Source: Bryobacteraceae bacterium
Lineage (GTDB): Bacteria; Acidobacteriota; Terriglobia; Bryobacterales; Bryobacteraceae
NCBI GenBank assembly: GCA_026002855.1
Contig: BPGD01000001.1
Span: 4,100,001 to 4,164,000, forward strand
Length of the DNA stretch: 64,000 bases
Direction of reading: 5' to 3'
The translations under genes were made by a program, and so were the position numbers. The notes beneath the pieces are model-generated. The model worked only from the letters and a program-made list of their open reading frames with translations. It searched no databases and had not been told where the DNA came from. The first letter of the stretch is position 1. Each line of letters starts with the position of its first letter. Below are positions 30,206-38,763 of the stretch, piece after piece.

Positions 30206-31546
30206 TCACCCTTTCACCTGCATGGTTTCCGGATCCCAGCGCACGGTGCGCCGCTCGAAGTAGCTCGTGTTGCTGAGCACGGCGGGCGCGGCGGCGCGGA
30301 AGCCGAACACGGCGTCCTCGGTCACCGGCCGGCGCGTGCGCACGGCCTCGAAAAAGTTCGCGACGTGCTCGTACTGGTCGCTGTAGCCGCGCGGCGGCAG
30401 CCAGCGCTCTTCGCGCGCACCTTCCATCGTGTCCACCGTTTCCTCGCGGGGCGGATATTTCCGGCGGTGCTCTTCGAGGATCTTTTTCTGCGTTTCGCTG
30501 TCGAAGCTGCCGGCGCTCGTGCCGGGGTCGCGCTCGGGCGGGACGCGGACGAGCGTCACGCCACGGTCGATGAGCAGCACGCCGTCGCTGCCAGTGAAGC
30601 GGAAGCCGGAATTTTCGCCGGCGCCATTGACGAAATTCACGCGGAGCGCCAGGTTGAACGCCGGATGGGTTTTCGCTTTCTCGTAATCGTAGAGGCCGAC
30701 CATGACGTCCGGCACGTCGCGGCCGTCCTTCCAGTAGCGCAGCCCGCCGGCGGCGAAGATGCGCACCGGGCCGAGCGAATCGAGAACAAAGTGCAGGCCG
30801 CTGAACAGGTGCACAAACAGGTCGCCCGCCACGCCGGTGCCGTAGTCCTGATAATTCCGCCAGCGGAAGACGCGCACGGGATCGAAGGGCCGCTTCGGCG
30901 CATGGCCGAGGAAGCGGTCCCAGTCGACGGTGGCGGGCGAGGCGTCCGGCGGAATCGAATACTGCCAGGCGCCGAGGGCCGAGTTGCGGTCCCACCAGGC
31001 TTCGACCATGTTCAGCTCGCCGATGGCGCCGTCGAGGTACAGCTCGCGCGCCTTGGCATAGACGGCGCTGGAGACGCGCTGGCTGCCGACCTGCACGATG
31101 CGGCCGGTGCGGCGCGCCGCCTCGATCACTTTCATGCCGTCTTCCACGCGCTGGACCATCGGTTTCTGGACATAGACGTCCTTGCCCGCCTCCATCGCCT
31201 CGATGGCGATCCGCGCGTGCCAGTGATCGGGCGTGGCGATGAAGACCGCGTCGACGTCGTGGCGCGCGAGAATTTCCCGATAATCGCGCGTCACAAAGAG
31301 GTCTTTCCCGTAAATTTCCTGCGCGCGAACGAGGCGTCCCTGATAGATGTCGCACACGCCGACGAGTTTCGTCCCGGGCACGCTCGCGGCGGTGCGGGTG
31401 TCTTCCGAGCCCATGATGCCCCAGCCGATCGTGGCAAACTGAATACGGTCGTTCGGCGACCGGCCGGCCTGCCCGGCGGCCGCTGTGGGAAGGGCCGAGG
31501 CGGTGACCCCCGCCGTCCTGAGGAAGTGACGCCGCGTGGTTGGCAT
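30206..31546 (-). CDS. Gfo/Idh/MocA-family oxidoreductase with Tat leader
   Basis: A 446-residue paralogue of the next gene downstream. The N-terminus MPTTRRHFLRTAGVTASALP is a twin-arginine leader, so this copy should be exported with its cofactor already bound. IGWGIMGSEDTRTAA is the nucleotide-binding turn, and DVYVQKPMVQRVEDG replaces the usual EKP with QKP, a notable change at the conserved catalytic-domain lysine loop (the Lys is kept). Shared text with its neighbour includes WQYSIPPDASPATVDWDRFLGHAPKRPF. Such Tat-exported members are abundant in Acidobacteriota and Planctomycetota and are thought to oxidise sugars in the periplasm. Confidence 0.9.
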   Translation of the reverse strand: MPTTRRHFLRTAGVTASALPTAAAGQAGRSPNDRIQFATIGWGIMGSEDTRTAASVPGTKLVGVCDIYQGRLVRAQEIYGKDLFVTRDYREILARHDVDAVFIATPDHWHARIAIEAMEAGKDVYVQKPMVQRVEDGMKVIEAARRTGRIVQVGSQRVSSAVYAKARELYLDGAIGELNMVEAWWDRNSALGAWQYSIPPDASPATVDWDRFLGHAPKRPFDPVRVFRWRNYQDYGTGVAGDLFVHLFSGLHFVLDSLGPVRIFAAGGLRYWKDGRDVPDVMVGLYDYEKAKTHPAFNLALRVNFVNGAGENSGFRFTGSDGVLLIDRGVTLVRVPPERDPGTSAGSFDSETQKKILEEHRRKYPPREETVDTMEGAREERWLPPRGYSDQYEHVANFFEAVRTRRPVTEDAVFGFRAAAPAVLSNTSYFERRTVRWDPETMQVKG

Positions 31547-31593
31547 GACTTCATTCTAGCCCTGCCCATGCCGGACGAAAGGGGCCTGACGCG

Positions 31594-32448
31594 ATGGCGC
31601 ATTTTCGGCCGAGTGAACGGATTTGTCTGGCGTATTTTCTGTATACGGCCGCCGTGGCCGCCGTGCGGCCGGTGCCGCTGCCCGTGCGGCTGGAGGTCTG
31701 GCTGGCGGACGCCGCCGTCTGGGCCGCGCTGTGGGCGCTTTCGAGCCCCCGCATGGCGGGGCGCCGGGTGTGGGCGGTGGTGCGGGACTGGTTCCCTCTG
31801 GCGTTGATACTCGTTGCCTACCGGCAGATGGGATGGATGGCGCTGCCGCATGAAAACCGGAATTTTGAAAATTTCTGGATCGAATTTGACCGCTTTTTGT
31901 TTTATGATGCAGGCCTAAAAAAGGCGCTGGAATTTTTCGGTCCGCTCCTGCCGAATCTTCTCGAGATTTCCTACCTGCTTGTCTACGTGATGCCCGTGGC
32001 CGCCGTGGCCGTCTTTTACGCCGCCGGCGCGCGGGAGCGGCTGGACGCAGCCTATCAGATCATTCTGGGCGCGACGCTTGCCTCTTACGCCCTCTATCCG
32101 TATTTCCCCAGCGAACCGCCGCGGGCCGTCTTTCCGTCCGACGACCTGCCGGCGATGAGCGCGCTGCGGGCGTTCAACCTGAAAATTCTGGGCGCTTATG
32201 GAATTCACATGAGCGTATTTCCGAGCGGCCACGCGGCGGCCGCATTTTCCTGCGCGTTTGCGGTGCGGCGCCTGCTGCCGGAGCACCGTCCCGCCGGGCG
32301 GCTTTTCCTGCTGCTGGCGGTGCTGATCGCAGTGGCGACGGTGTATGGCCGTTATCATTTCGCCATTGACACGCTGGCCGGCCTCGCCATGGCGTGCATG
32401 GCGGCTGCGGTGCAGCGCCTGCGGCGGGCGCTGCCGGTCGGCGGGTGA
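31594..32448 (+). CDS. PAP2-superfamily membrane phosphatase
   Basis: A 284-residue integral membrane protein with about six membrane helices and the three PAP2 motifs: PSEPPRAVFP (motif 1 region, about residue 170), SVFPSGHAAAA (motif 2 with its His, about 210) and GRYHFAIDTLAG (motif 3, about 250). These match type 2 phosphatidic acid phosphatases and inositol-phosphorylceramide-synthase-like proteins, which remove or transfer lipid-linked phosphate. The ATG begins MAHFRPSERICLAYF. It diverges from the Gfo/Idh/MocA pair by 47 bases. Confidence 0.88.
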   Translation: MAHFRPSERICLAYFLYTAAVAAVRPVPLPVRLEVWLADAAVWAALWALSSPRMAGRRVWAVVRDWFPLALILVAYRQMGWMALPHENRNFENFWIEFDRFLFYDAGLKKALEFFGPLLPNLLEISYLLVYVMPVAAVAVFYAAGARERLDAAYQIILGATLASYALYPYFPSEPPRAVFPSDDLPAMSALRAFNLKILGAYGIHMSVFPSGHAAAAFSCAFAVRRLLPEHRPAGRLFLLLAVLIAVATVYGRYHFAIDTLAGLAMACMAAAVQRLRRALPVGG

Positions 32449-32897
32449 ACGGGCAGGCGCCGCTGGAGCGCGCCGGCCGGACTGGAGGGGTCTATCCGGA
32501 GCGGCCACGAGCGCTCGATTCCGATGCCCCTGCCGACAACACGCAGCATGAGGGCGCGGAGACGGCGCTGGCCGAGGCTCGGGCCTTGGGCGGATCGGTG
32601 ATCCTGCGGCTGACGTCAGTCCGGCGGGAAGGGCTAACGCGGGGCGACGCACGGGCTACAGCGGCATGGGAGTGGCTGAAACAGGTGGCCGGGTTTTTGC
32701 GGGCCCGCGGCAACGGCCTGCGCGAGTCCGCATCCACGCTCGCGATTGCCGGGCCGCAGTGGGGCGAGGAATTCGAAGAGATCGGCCATCTCGCCTGGCG
32801 GCAGCAGCTCGAGCCGCGTTCCGAACCGAAAGACACTTCCCTGCGGACGGCGGGCGAGCCGCTTCTGCATCTGGAGAGCGAACCAGCGGATTCCTGA
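32445..32897 (+). CDS. Uncertain ORF downstream of the PAP2 gene
   Basis: A possible 150-residue product whose GTG overlaps the PAP2 stop (GTGA). The C-terminal half (WEWLKQVAGFLRARGNG ... HLAWRQQLEPRSEPKD) is more protein-like than the Pro/Gly/Arg-rich start. On the opposite strand another frame (32634-32903) gives an equally plausible 89-residue product (RLELLPPGEMADLFEFLAPL ...). Neither is recognised and neither has a convincing ribosome site. The stretch may be a decayed gene. The remaining 138 bases to 33035 contain nothing I can support. Confidence 0.28.
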   Translation: MNGQAPLERAGRTGGVYPERPRALDSDAPADNTQHEGAETALAEARALGGSVILRLTSVRREGLTRGDARATAAWEWLKQVAGFLRARGNGLRESASTLAIAGPQWGEEFEEIGHLAWRQQLEPRSEPKDTSLRTAGEPLLHLESEPADS

Positions 32898-33035
32898 GGA
32901 CACGCGGAGATGGCCGCGACCCCAAGACGCCGGGCCGGCGGGATTTCGATGTCGCGGCTCAGAAGCGAGGGCAGGAAGGCGGACGCGGAAGGGGCACGGC
33001 GGTTGCGGGGCCCTGGCCCTGAATGAGGCGAGAGG

Positions 33036-34139
33036 CTAGTGGATGGATCCGCCGCCAGCGAGCCGCGGGAGAAGTTGCAGCGTGTCGGGAATTCCGCGGC
33101 GGCGCAGGAAATCCTGGCGGAATTCGCCGAGTTCTGGCAGTGGAATTTCGGCGTTGTGGAGGCGGCGGAGGGCATCAAAATACCAGCACCAGCCCTCGGG
33201 ATTTTTGAGCCGGGGCATGGCATAAAGGCGCAACAGATAGCCCTCAAAGTGCGTCTGGAACTGGAATTCCAGGACGCGAGTGGTGTCAAGGTAAATGCCG
33301 AGGTATTTCGGCTCAAAGCTCACCGCACCTGTCACGAGGCGGTATTCGAGCAGGGCCTGCGCGGCGGTGCGCTCGTAGTCGAGGGGACGTCCGAGCCGCA
33401 GAACCGTGGCCGCCAGCTCCAGCGGGTCGGGCCAGTGAAGGAAAGGATACGCATACCAGTGGGAGACGCGGCCCATGAGCAGGCGGTCGAAATGCGTCAT
33501 GCAGCGCGGGGCCCAGGCGTGCGGATCGGGCGGCATCAGATACTGAAGCGAATACCGGGCAAACCATTCCGGGTCCCGAAAACAGAAGGCCATTTCGGGC
33601 AGATCGGCTCCGTCAGCCTGTTCACAAAGACGGGCCATCTGGTTGAGAATTTCTGCTCCGGACGGCGCAGGATGAATCGAGGGAAAGAGCGCGGCGTGAG
33701 CTGACGCGTACAGGTCGGCGGCGGAAGGCTCGCCGTGGCGGAGCTCGCCAAGCAGCCACACCTGACGCAGCCGGGCCTCCAGCCGGTTCTGGATGTGTCG
33801 CGCCGCCGCGCAGAAGGCCCCGGCCTCGGTCTGGCGCGCCTCGAGCAACAGGGCCTGGCCTGTGCCCGGGGAGAATTTCCTGAGGCTGCCGAGCCTGGCC
33901 TGTTGCAGTCCGGAATGCCCGGCGATGCGGCGGAGGCGCTCTTCCACCCAGGGCAGCGCGGCGAGTTTCGCGGGCAGCGTGCGGAAGACAGGCTCGCCGA
34001 CGGCGGAGGACTGATTCAGCGCCTCGGCGACCTCGAGATACTGGCTGGCCAGCCTCCACAGATCGGCGCCCGGATCGTGGCGGATTTCCGAGCGATATAC
34101 GTCGAGGACCGTCAGCAGCCGGCGGAGCAGCCGGGCCAT
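33036..34139 (-). CDS. Unrecognised soluble protein coupled to larE
   Basis: A helix-rich protein (367 residues from the ATG at 34139) with no motif I recognise. Features include HRRP-like RLRRIAGHSGLQQ, LCEQADGADLPEMAFCF and LRLYAMPRLKNPEGWCWYFDALRRL. Its frame stays open upstream to about 34406, and that extension looks coding: LADCLRLDDEDLPETFNDRQ, then DSVEELCEIFAARPHSEV. No ATG, GTG or TTG occurs there. GGAGAG lies six bases before an ATC at 34361, next to the larE stop, and a CTG lies at 34334, so initiation at a rare codon by coupling to larE is possible. I give the conservative ATG coordinates. Function unknown. Confidence 0.72.
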   Translation of the reverse strand: MARLLRRLLTVLDVYRSEIRHDPGADLWRLASQYLEVAEALNQSSAVGEPVFRTLPAKLAALPWVEERLRRIAGHSGLQQARLGSLRKFSPGTGQALLLEARQTEAGAFCAAARHIQNRLEARLRQVWLLGELRHGEPSAADLYASAHAALFPSIHPAPSGAEILNQMARLCEQADGADLPEMAFCFRDPEWFARYSLQYLMPPDPHAWAPRCMTHFDRLLMGRVSHWYAYPFLHWPDPLELAATVLRLGRPLDYERTAAQALLEYRLVTGAVSFEPKYLGIYLDTTRVLEFQFQTHFEGYLLRLYAMPRLKNPEGWCWYFDALRRLHNAEIPLPELGEFRQDFLRRRGIPDTLQLLPRLAGGGSIH

Positions 34140-34354
34140 AGTGTCCGGCGAGGGAGCGCTGGAGAGCGCTTCGGCGGCGTCACGGAGGGGGCCAGTAAAG
34201 AGCCTAACCTCGGAGTGCGGGCGCGCGGCGAAGATTTCGCACAGCTCTTCGACGCTATCGAGCAGTTGCCTGTCGTTGAAAGTCTCCGGCAGGTCTTCGT
34301 CGTCGAGCCGGAGGCAGTCGGCAAGGGTCTCCAGAATGCCGGTGACGAGCGCGG

Positions 34355-35245
34355 CTACGATGACGGACTCTCCGGAGCGCGGGCCTGCGCCCGGGCGCCG
34401 AGCGTTTCATTCAGCGAGCCCTGGCGGTAGCCGCGCAGATCGAGCGCGGAATAAGGAAAGCCGAGCGAGCGGAAGATCTCCGCGAGCCGGTCGAACATTT
34501 CCAGGGAAAGCGCGCGCTCCATTTCGGCGCGGTCAATTTCGAGGCGCGCCACGTCGTTGTGATAGCGGACGCGGAACTGCCGGAAGCCGAGCGAGCGGAT
34601 GCGCTCCTCGGCCAGTTCGATCCGTTTCAGCACTTCCGGCGTCACCGGCGTGCCGTAAGGCACGCGGGAACTGAGGCAGGCGGCGGCAGGACGGTCCCAG
34701 GTGGGCAACCCAGCCATGCGGGACAGTTCGCGGATTTCGGCTTTCGACAGGCCGGCCTCGACCAGGGGCGCCTTGACGCCGTGCAGCAGGGCGGCGTTCT
34801 GGCCGGGACGATAATCGCCCAGGTCATCCGTGTTGACCCCGTAGACGATCACCGCGCCGCCGTAGCGGGGCGCGATCTGCTCCATGCGGCGGAACAGTTC
34901 GTCCTTGCAGTGGTAGCAGCGGTCCGGGTTGTTGGCGACGTAGGCGGGGTTGTCGAACTCGTGCGACGGGATCAGTTCGTGGCGGATGCCGTAGCGGCGG
35001 GCGAAGTCGATGGCATCGCGCTTGTGGGACTCGGGAATCGAAGGGGAATCGGCGGTGACGGCGATGGCGTTGTCTCCGAGCACCTCGCGGGCCGCCCAGG
35101 CCAGGTAGGCCGAATCGGTGCCGCCGGAATAGGCGACGAGGACACGGCCGAGATGGCGAAGGATGCGGAACAGTTTCTCCTGCTTTTCGCGCAGGACGGC
35201 TGCATCCGGCGCGGCGGTCCTGCCCAGCGGCACCAAACCCGTCAT
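34355..35245 (-). CDS. larE: ATP-dependent sacrificial sulfur transferase LarE
   Basis: LarE donates its own cysteine sulfur to the pyridinium dicarboxylate precursor of the nickel-pincer nucleotide cofactor used by lactate racemase and related enzymes. The 296-residue protein has the PP-loop SGGTDS (residues 40-45) and CYHCKDELF (Cys110, Cys113). The sacrificial residue position is Cys190 in AAACLSSRVPYGTP; the single Cys there fits the sacrificial rather than the [4Fe-4S] class. larB and larC are not in the window. The ATG at 35245 is preferred over an open frame extending to 35320. It is divergent from the TonB receptor operon. Confidence 0.88.
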   Translation of the reverse strand: MTGLVPLGRTAAPDAAVLREKQEKLFRILRHLGRVLVAYSGGTDSAYLAWAAREVLGDNAIAVTADSPSIPESHKRDAIDFARRYGIRHELIPSHEFDNPAYVANNPDRCYHCKDELFRRMEQIAPRYGGAVIVYGVNTDDLGDYRPGQNAALLHGVKAPLVEAGLSKAEIRELSRMAGLPTWDRPAAACLSSRVPYGTPVTPEVLKRIELAEERIRSLGFRQFRVRYHNDVARLEIDRAEMERALSLEMFDRLAEIFRSLGFPYSALDLRGYRQGSLNETLGARAQARAPESPSS

Positions 35246-35338
35246 GCCTGCATTATAGCGGCCCGGCGCGGGTTGTGGCGGCCGCCGGGCGGCGCCGGCA
35301 CGGCCCGCGGGCAGCCGCAATTGGATTGCAGAATATTC

Positions 35339-35367
35339 TTGACCATTTCAGTCCCGGATGCTACACT
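35339..35367 (+). promoter_or_regulatory. Putative promoter of the TonB receptor operon
   Basis: TTGACC (35339-35344) lies 17 bases from TACACT (35362-35367), giving a good sigma-70-type pair with a start site near 35374. The leader to the receptor ATG would be about 160 bases. Confidence 0.5.
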
Positions 35368-35376
35368 GAGGCTGAT

Positions 35377-35399
35377 CTGATGCAAACGAATTGCATCAG
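35377..35399 (+). promoter_or_regulatory. Perfect 9-bp inverted repeat, Nur-box-like operator
   Basis: CTGATGCAA-N5-TTGCATCAG is a perfect palindrome just downstream of the predicted start site. Its core TGCAA-N5-TTGCA equals the nickel-responsive Nur box I recall from Streptomyces (TTGCAA-N5-TTGCAA). It could also act as an RNA hairpin at the 5' end of the transcript. A degenerate copy (GATGCAA-N5-TTGC) at about 36006-36025 falls inside conserved plug-domain codons and is probably chance. Confidence 0.55.
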
Positions 35400-35534
35400 G
35401 AAAGGAATTGGACAGGACGCTGCGGACCGGCGCCCGCTGGCACGGAGAGGCCGGTCCGCAGCCCACCACCGCGTGGCGCGGCGGCTCTCCCATTGTATGC
35501 CGCCGCGCGTGCAGCGAACAGGAGGTCTGGAAGA

Positions 35535-38048
35535 ATGGGAGCGAGAGGAATTTGCATCTGGCGACTGGCGCAGGCGGCAGCGCTGGGCATGATGGCCGGA
35601 GCCGTTCTGGCCGCACCGGGCAACGGCCTGGAAGGGGGCGGCCCGGGGGCCGCAGGGCACTGCCCCATTGAGATTCTCGTGCAGGACACGAGCGGGGCCC
35701 GCATCCAGGACGCGTGGGTGCGGGTGGCAGGGCCGGTGGACGGCCAGGGCAAGAGCGACGCCGAGGGCCGTTTCTGTCTGGACGGCGCGCGGCGGGGCCG
35801 CTATGTGGCGGCGGTGGAAAAGACGGGCTTTGAGAAAGCATCGGCGGAGTTTGTGCTGGAGCAAGCGGCCGTCACCCGGACGGTTGAGCTCCGGCCCGCG
35901 GCCGTGCGGCAATCGATCGACGTGGTGGCCACGGCGGATCAGGCGGCCGAGGCGGTGGAACGGATCGCCGGCAGCCTGCTGGAAACACCCCGCTCGGTGA
36001 GCGTGATTGATGCAAGTGAATTGCGAGAAAGGAACTTTCGCAACGTGCACGACCTTCTGGCCTTCGTGCCGGGCATGGGGCCGAACAGCCTGCGCACGGG
36101 CGGCTACCACTTTTATGCGCGCGGCTTCCGCATGGGGGCTGAAGACGTGCGAGTGGACGGCGCCACCGGCGCGGCGATGGGCGGGGGCTACAGCGTGTCC
36201 ACGTTCGGCATCGAGCAGGTGGTGGCGCTGAAGGGGCCCGCAGGGCTGCTTTACGGGCCGGCCGGGTCGCCCGGAGGCTTCATCAACCTGATCACGAAGA
36301 AGCCGCAGCCGGTGCGGGCGACGCAACTCGATTTCCGCGGTGCAGCCATGCCGGGCCAGGGCCTCGGTGCGGGCGACCGGCTGTCCGGGATGTTCGACCT
36401 CGACAGCACGGGCTCGGTCACCGCTGACGGCCGTCTGCAATACCGGGCGCTGTTCACGGCGGAAAATCAGCGCTACTTCACGCGCGACGTGCTGGACCGC
36501 AACCGGTACGCACGCGGCTCGCTCCTGTACCGGCTGGACCGGAACGGGCTGTTCACGGTCCTGCCGGTGTTTCAGTATGGCTCGATGATCCGCCCGGCTG
36601 GCGGGGGCCTGGTGATCAGTCCCTCGACATCGCTGTCCACCAGTGACGGTTTCATTGGACCGATTCACACGGCCGACCTCACACCGCACAGCGTGAATCA
36701 TTCGGCGGGACAGCACCGGTATTACACCTCGCAGGCGGGCTTTGACTTCCGCGCCGTGCCAGCCGCGGCCTGGACGGCGAACCTGAACTACCGGTGGATG
36801 CGCAATGACCGCCACATCAACCAGTGGACGCCGGTGGTGAACAACGCGCAGCAGGCGGCGCTGCTCGTGAACCAGAACGAAGTTCTCCGGCAGCAATCGA
36901 AGAGCGACAACCGCAACCGGCATCATGTCATCGACTTCAACACGTCCTACGAGTGGCGAGGCCGCGGCTGGAGGAACCTGAGCCAGGCGGGGGCATTCAC
37001 GCGCGTCGTCGGTGTGGCCTCGACGTCGCCGACCGGCGCGGCTCCGGCGGCGGCCTGGCCGATTCAGATCTATACGGGAGCGCTGCGGCTTGGCGCGCCC
37101 GCCGATCTGTATCCGCGCATCGTCTTCGGTCCCTTCACGAACACGACGACGTGGAACACGTTCTGGCAGAACCGGACGTGGCTGTTCGACGAGCGGCTCG
37201 TGGTGACCGTGGGGCTCGGCTACGGGCAGGTGCATCCGGGCGGGCAACCGGTGCGCAAGGGCGAGCTGATTCCGAACTATTCGGCGCTGTACCGGCTGCG
37301 GAGCAACCTGGCCGTGTACTACAGCTACTCGCGGAGCTTTAACCCCGTGGATCCGACGCTTGAGGATTTCCAGGGCCGAAGGAACGTTTTTGATCCGGTG
37401 CGCGGGTTCAACCACGAGGCGGGCCTGAAGTTCGACCTGCCGTCGCGCCGCGCGGGGGCCACGGTGAGCTACTTCGACACGGGCATTGACAACGCGCTGG
37501 TGCAAAGCGGCATCAACGACTTCAACGTGAACGGCGTGCGTTACTATCAGGCCGCCGGGAGGCGCCGCGGCCGTGGCGTCGAGTCCAGCGTGGAGACGCG
37601 CCTGCTGCATGATGTGTATGTACAGGCGGCGGCCACGTGGATCGAGGCGTGGTACACCGGCTCGGGGCCGGCCAGCGCGGCGGCGACGATGGCGATTCCG
37701 GGCTCGCGGGCGGAGAAGACGCCGCGCTGGAGCTGGAACAGCCGCCTGCTGTATGAGCGCACGGAGGGGCGGCTGGCCGGCTGGAGCGCCTCGCTGGCGC
37801 TGGTGAACCAGGGAGCGCGCTTTGGCAGCAATGGCGCGCGCACGTTCAGCGCGCCGGACCCGCTGCTGCTGCCGGCCTACACGCGGCTGGATGCCTCGAT
37901 AGCATACCGGCTCAACCGCCACTGGGACGGGGCGCTGTATGTCGAGAACCTGACCGACCGGCGGATCTGGATCAACGCCACGACCGGCGCGGCCATGGAA
38001 CAGGCGCCGCCGCGAACGGCGACGGTGCGGCTGAGTTACCGGTTCTGA
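35535..38048 (+). CDS. TonB-dependent outer-membrane receptor (siderophore/metal type)
   Basis: An 837-residue receptor. A signal peptide (about residues 1-30, LAQAAALGMMAGAVLAA) is followed by a carboxypeptidase-regulatory-like beta-sandwich (about 48-120). The plug domain (about 125-265) has ETPRSVSVIDASELRERN and GPAGLLYGPAGSPGGFIN, and a 22-strand barrel ends in an aromatic residue (SYRF). The plug sequence is of the FhuA/FpvA siderophore class. GGAGG nine bases before the ATG at 35535 fixes the start; the frame extends upstream to 35391 without one. It is the first gene of a five-gene run with ApbE, so it probably imports a metal or metal-chelate that the downstream redox proteins then process. 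Confidence 0.92.
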   Translation: MGARGICIWRLAQAAALGMMAGAVLAAPGNGLEGGGPGAAGHCPIEILVQDTSGARIQDAWVRVAGPVDGQGKSDAEGRFCLDGARRGRYVAAVEKTGFEKASAEFVLEQAAVTRTVELRPAAVRQSIDVVATADQAAEAVERIAGSLLETPRSVSVIDASELRERNFRNVHDLLAFVPGMGPNSLRTGGYHFYARGFRMGAEDVRVDGATGAAMGGGYSVSTFGIEQVVALKGPAGLLYGPAGSPGGFINLITKKPQPVRATQLDFRGAAMPGQGLGAGDRLSGMFDLDSTGSVTADGRLQYRALFTAENQRYFTRDVLDRNRYARGSLLYRLDRNGLFTVLPVFQYGSMIRPAGGGLVISPSTSLSTSDGFIGPIHTADLTPHSVNHSAGQHRYYTSQAGFDFRAVPAAAWTANLNYRWMRNDRHINQWTPVVNNAQQAALLVNQNEVLRQQSKSDNRNRHHVIDFNTSYEWRGRGWRNLSQAGAFTRVVGVASTSPTGAAPAAAWPIQIYTGALRLGAPADLYPRIVFGPFTNTTTWNTFWQNRTWLFDERLVVTVGLGYGQVHPGGQPVRKGELIPNYSALYRLRSNLAVYYSYSRSFNPVDPTLEDFQGRRNVFDPVRGFNHEAGLKFDLPSRRAGATVSYFDTGIDNALVQSGINDFNVNGVRYYQAAGRRRGRGVESSVETRLLHDVYVQAAATWIEAWYTGSGPASAAATMAIPGSRAEKTPRWSWNSRLLYERTEGRLAGWSASLALVNQGARFGSNGARTFSAPDPLLLPAYTRLDASIAYRLNRHWDGALYVENLTDRRIWINATTGAAMEQAPPRTATVRLSYRF

Positions 38049-38054
38049 CCGCTC

Positions 38055-38720
38055 ATGAGGGTCCAAGTGGACGCGAGCGGAGGCACACCGACAATCGGGC
38101 GCCACAGCCATGCCCACCCCCCGCGCTGGCGGGCATGGCTGTGGAACCAATTGCGCACGTGGCACTGGGTGAGCTCCGCGGTTTCCCTTGCCGGAATGCT
38201 GCTTTTCGCTTTCACCGGCATCACGCTGAACCATGCCGGAGCTCTCAAGGCGAAGCCACGGCTGAAGATGGCGGATGGAACAGCCCCGCGCGGCGTTGTC
38301 GACGCGCTTGCCTCCCCGGATCCGAAGAAGCAGGCTGAGGCGGCCGCCTGGTTTCGCTCGGCGCTTCATTTTGATTTCGACCGTGCCCAGAGAGAGCGGC
38401 AGGGTTCGGAGATCCTGGCGAGCCTGCCGCGCCCGGGCGGCGACCGCTGGGTGACGGTGGATCTGGTTTCCGGCACCTTTCACATGGAAGACACTGACCG
38501 GGGCTGGATCGCGCTGCTAAACGATCTGCACAAGGGCAGGAACACGGGCCGTGCGTGGTCCCTCTTTCTGGACGTGTTCGCGGGCGCCTGCGTCCTGTTC
38601 TGTCTCTCCGGCCTGGGCCTGCTGGCGATGCATGCGCGGCGGCGGCCGATGACCTGGCCGGCAGTGTTTGCGGGAATTCTGATTCCGGGGCTGCTGGCGT
38701 TGTGGCTGGTTCACCGTTGA
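38055..38720 (+). CDS. PepSY-associated membrane protein
   Basis: A 221-residue inner-membrane protein of the PepSY-associated TM family. A first membrane helix (about residues 36-60) contains WHWVSSAVSLAG and ends FTGITLNHAG. A periplasmic region of about 95 residues follows, then LLNDLHKGRNTGRAWSLFLDVFAG opens helix 2, and a third helix ends the protein. The paired His in WHW, LNH and DLH are the conserved positions thought to bind haem in this family. It starts six bases after the receptor stop. In such clusters it is expected to pass electrons across the membrane to periplasmic partners. Confidence 0.86.
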   Translation: MRVQVDASGGTPTIGRHSHAHPPRWRAWLWNQLRTWHWVSSAVSLAGMLLFAFTGITLNHAGALKAKPRLKMADGTAPRGVVDALASPDPKKQAEAAAWFRSALHFDFDRAQRERQGSEILASLPRPGGDRWVTVDLVSGTFHMEDTDRGWIALLNDLHKGRNTGRAWSLFLDVFAGACVLFCLSGLGLLAMHARRRPMTWPAVFAGILIPGLLALWLVHR

Positions 38721-38763
38721 GGACGCTTTTTCACAAGAAACAATCCGAGGAGGAAATGTCCCG

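Noticed and set aside
36006-36025. A second Nur-like half-site (GATGCAA-N5-TTGC) inside the TonB receptor gene
   Set aside because: It encodes the conserved plug residues VIDASELRE and lacks a full inverted repeat, so it is most likely chance.
35361-38483. A 1040-codon minus-strand ORF antisense to the TonB receptor operon
   Set aside because: It is a shadow frame of high-GC coding DNA: Arg/Pro/His-rich, no domain, and the opposite strand has a complete receptor.
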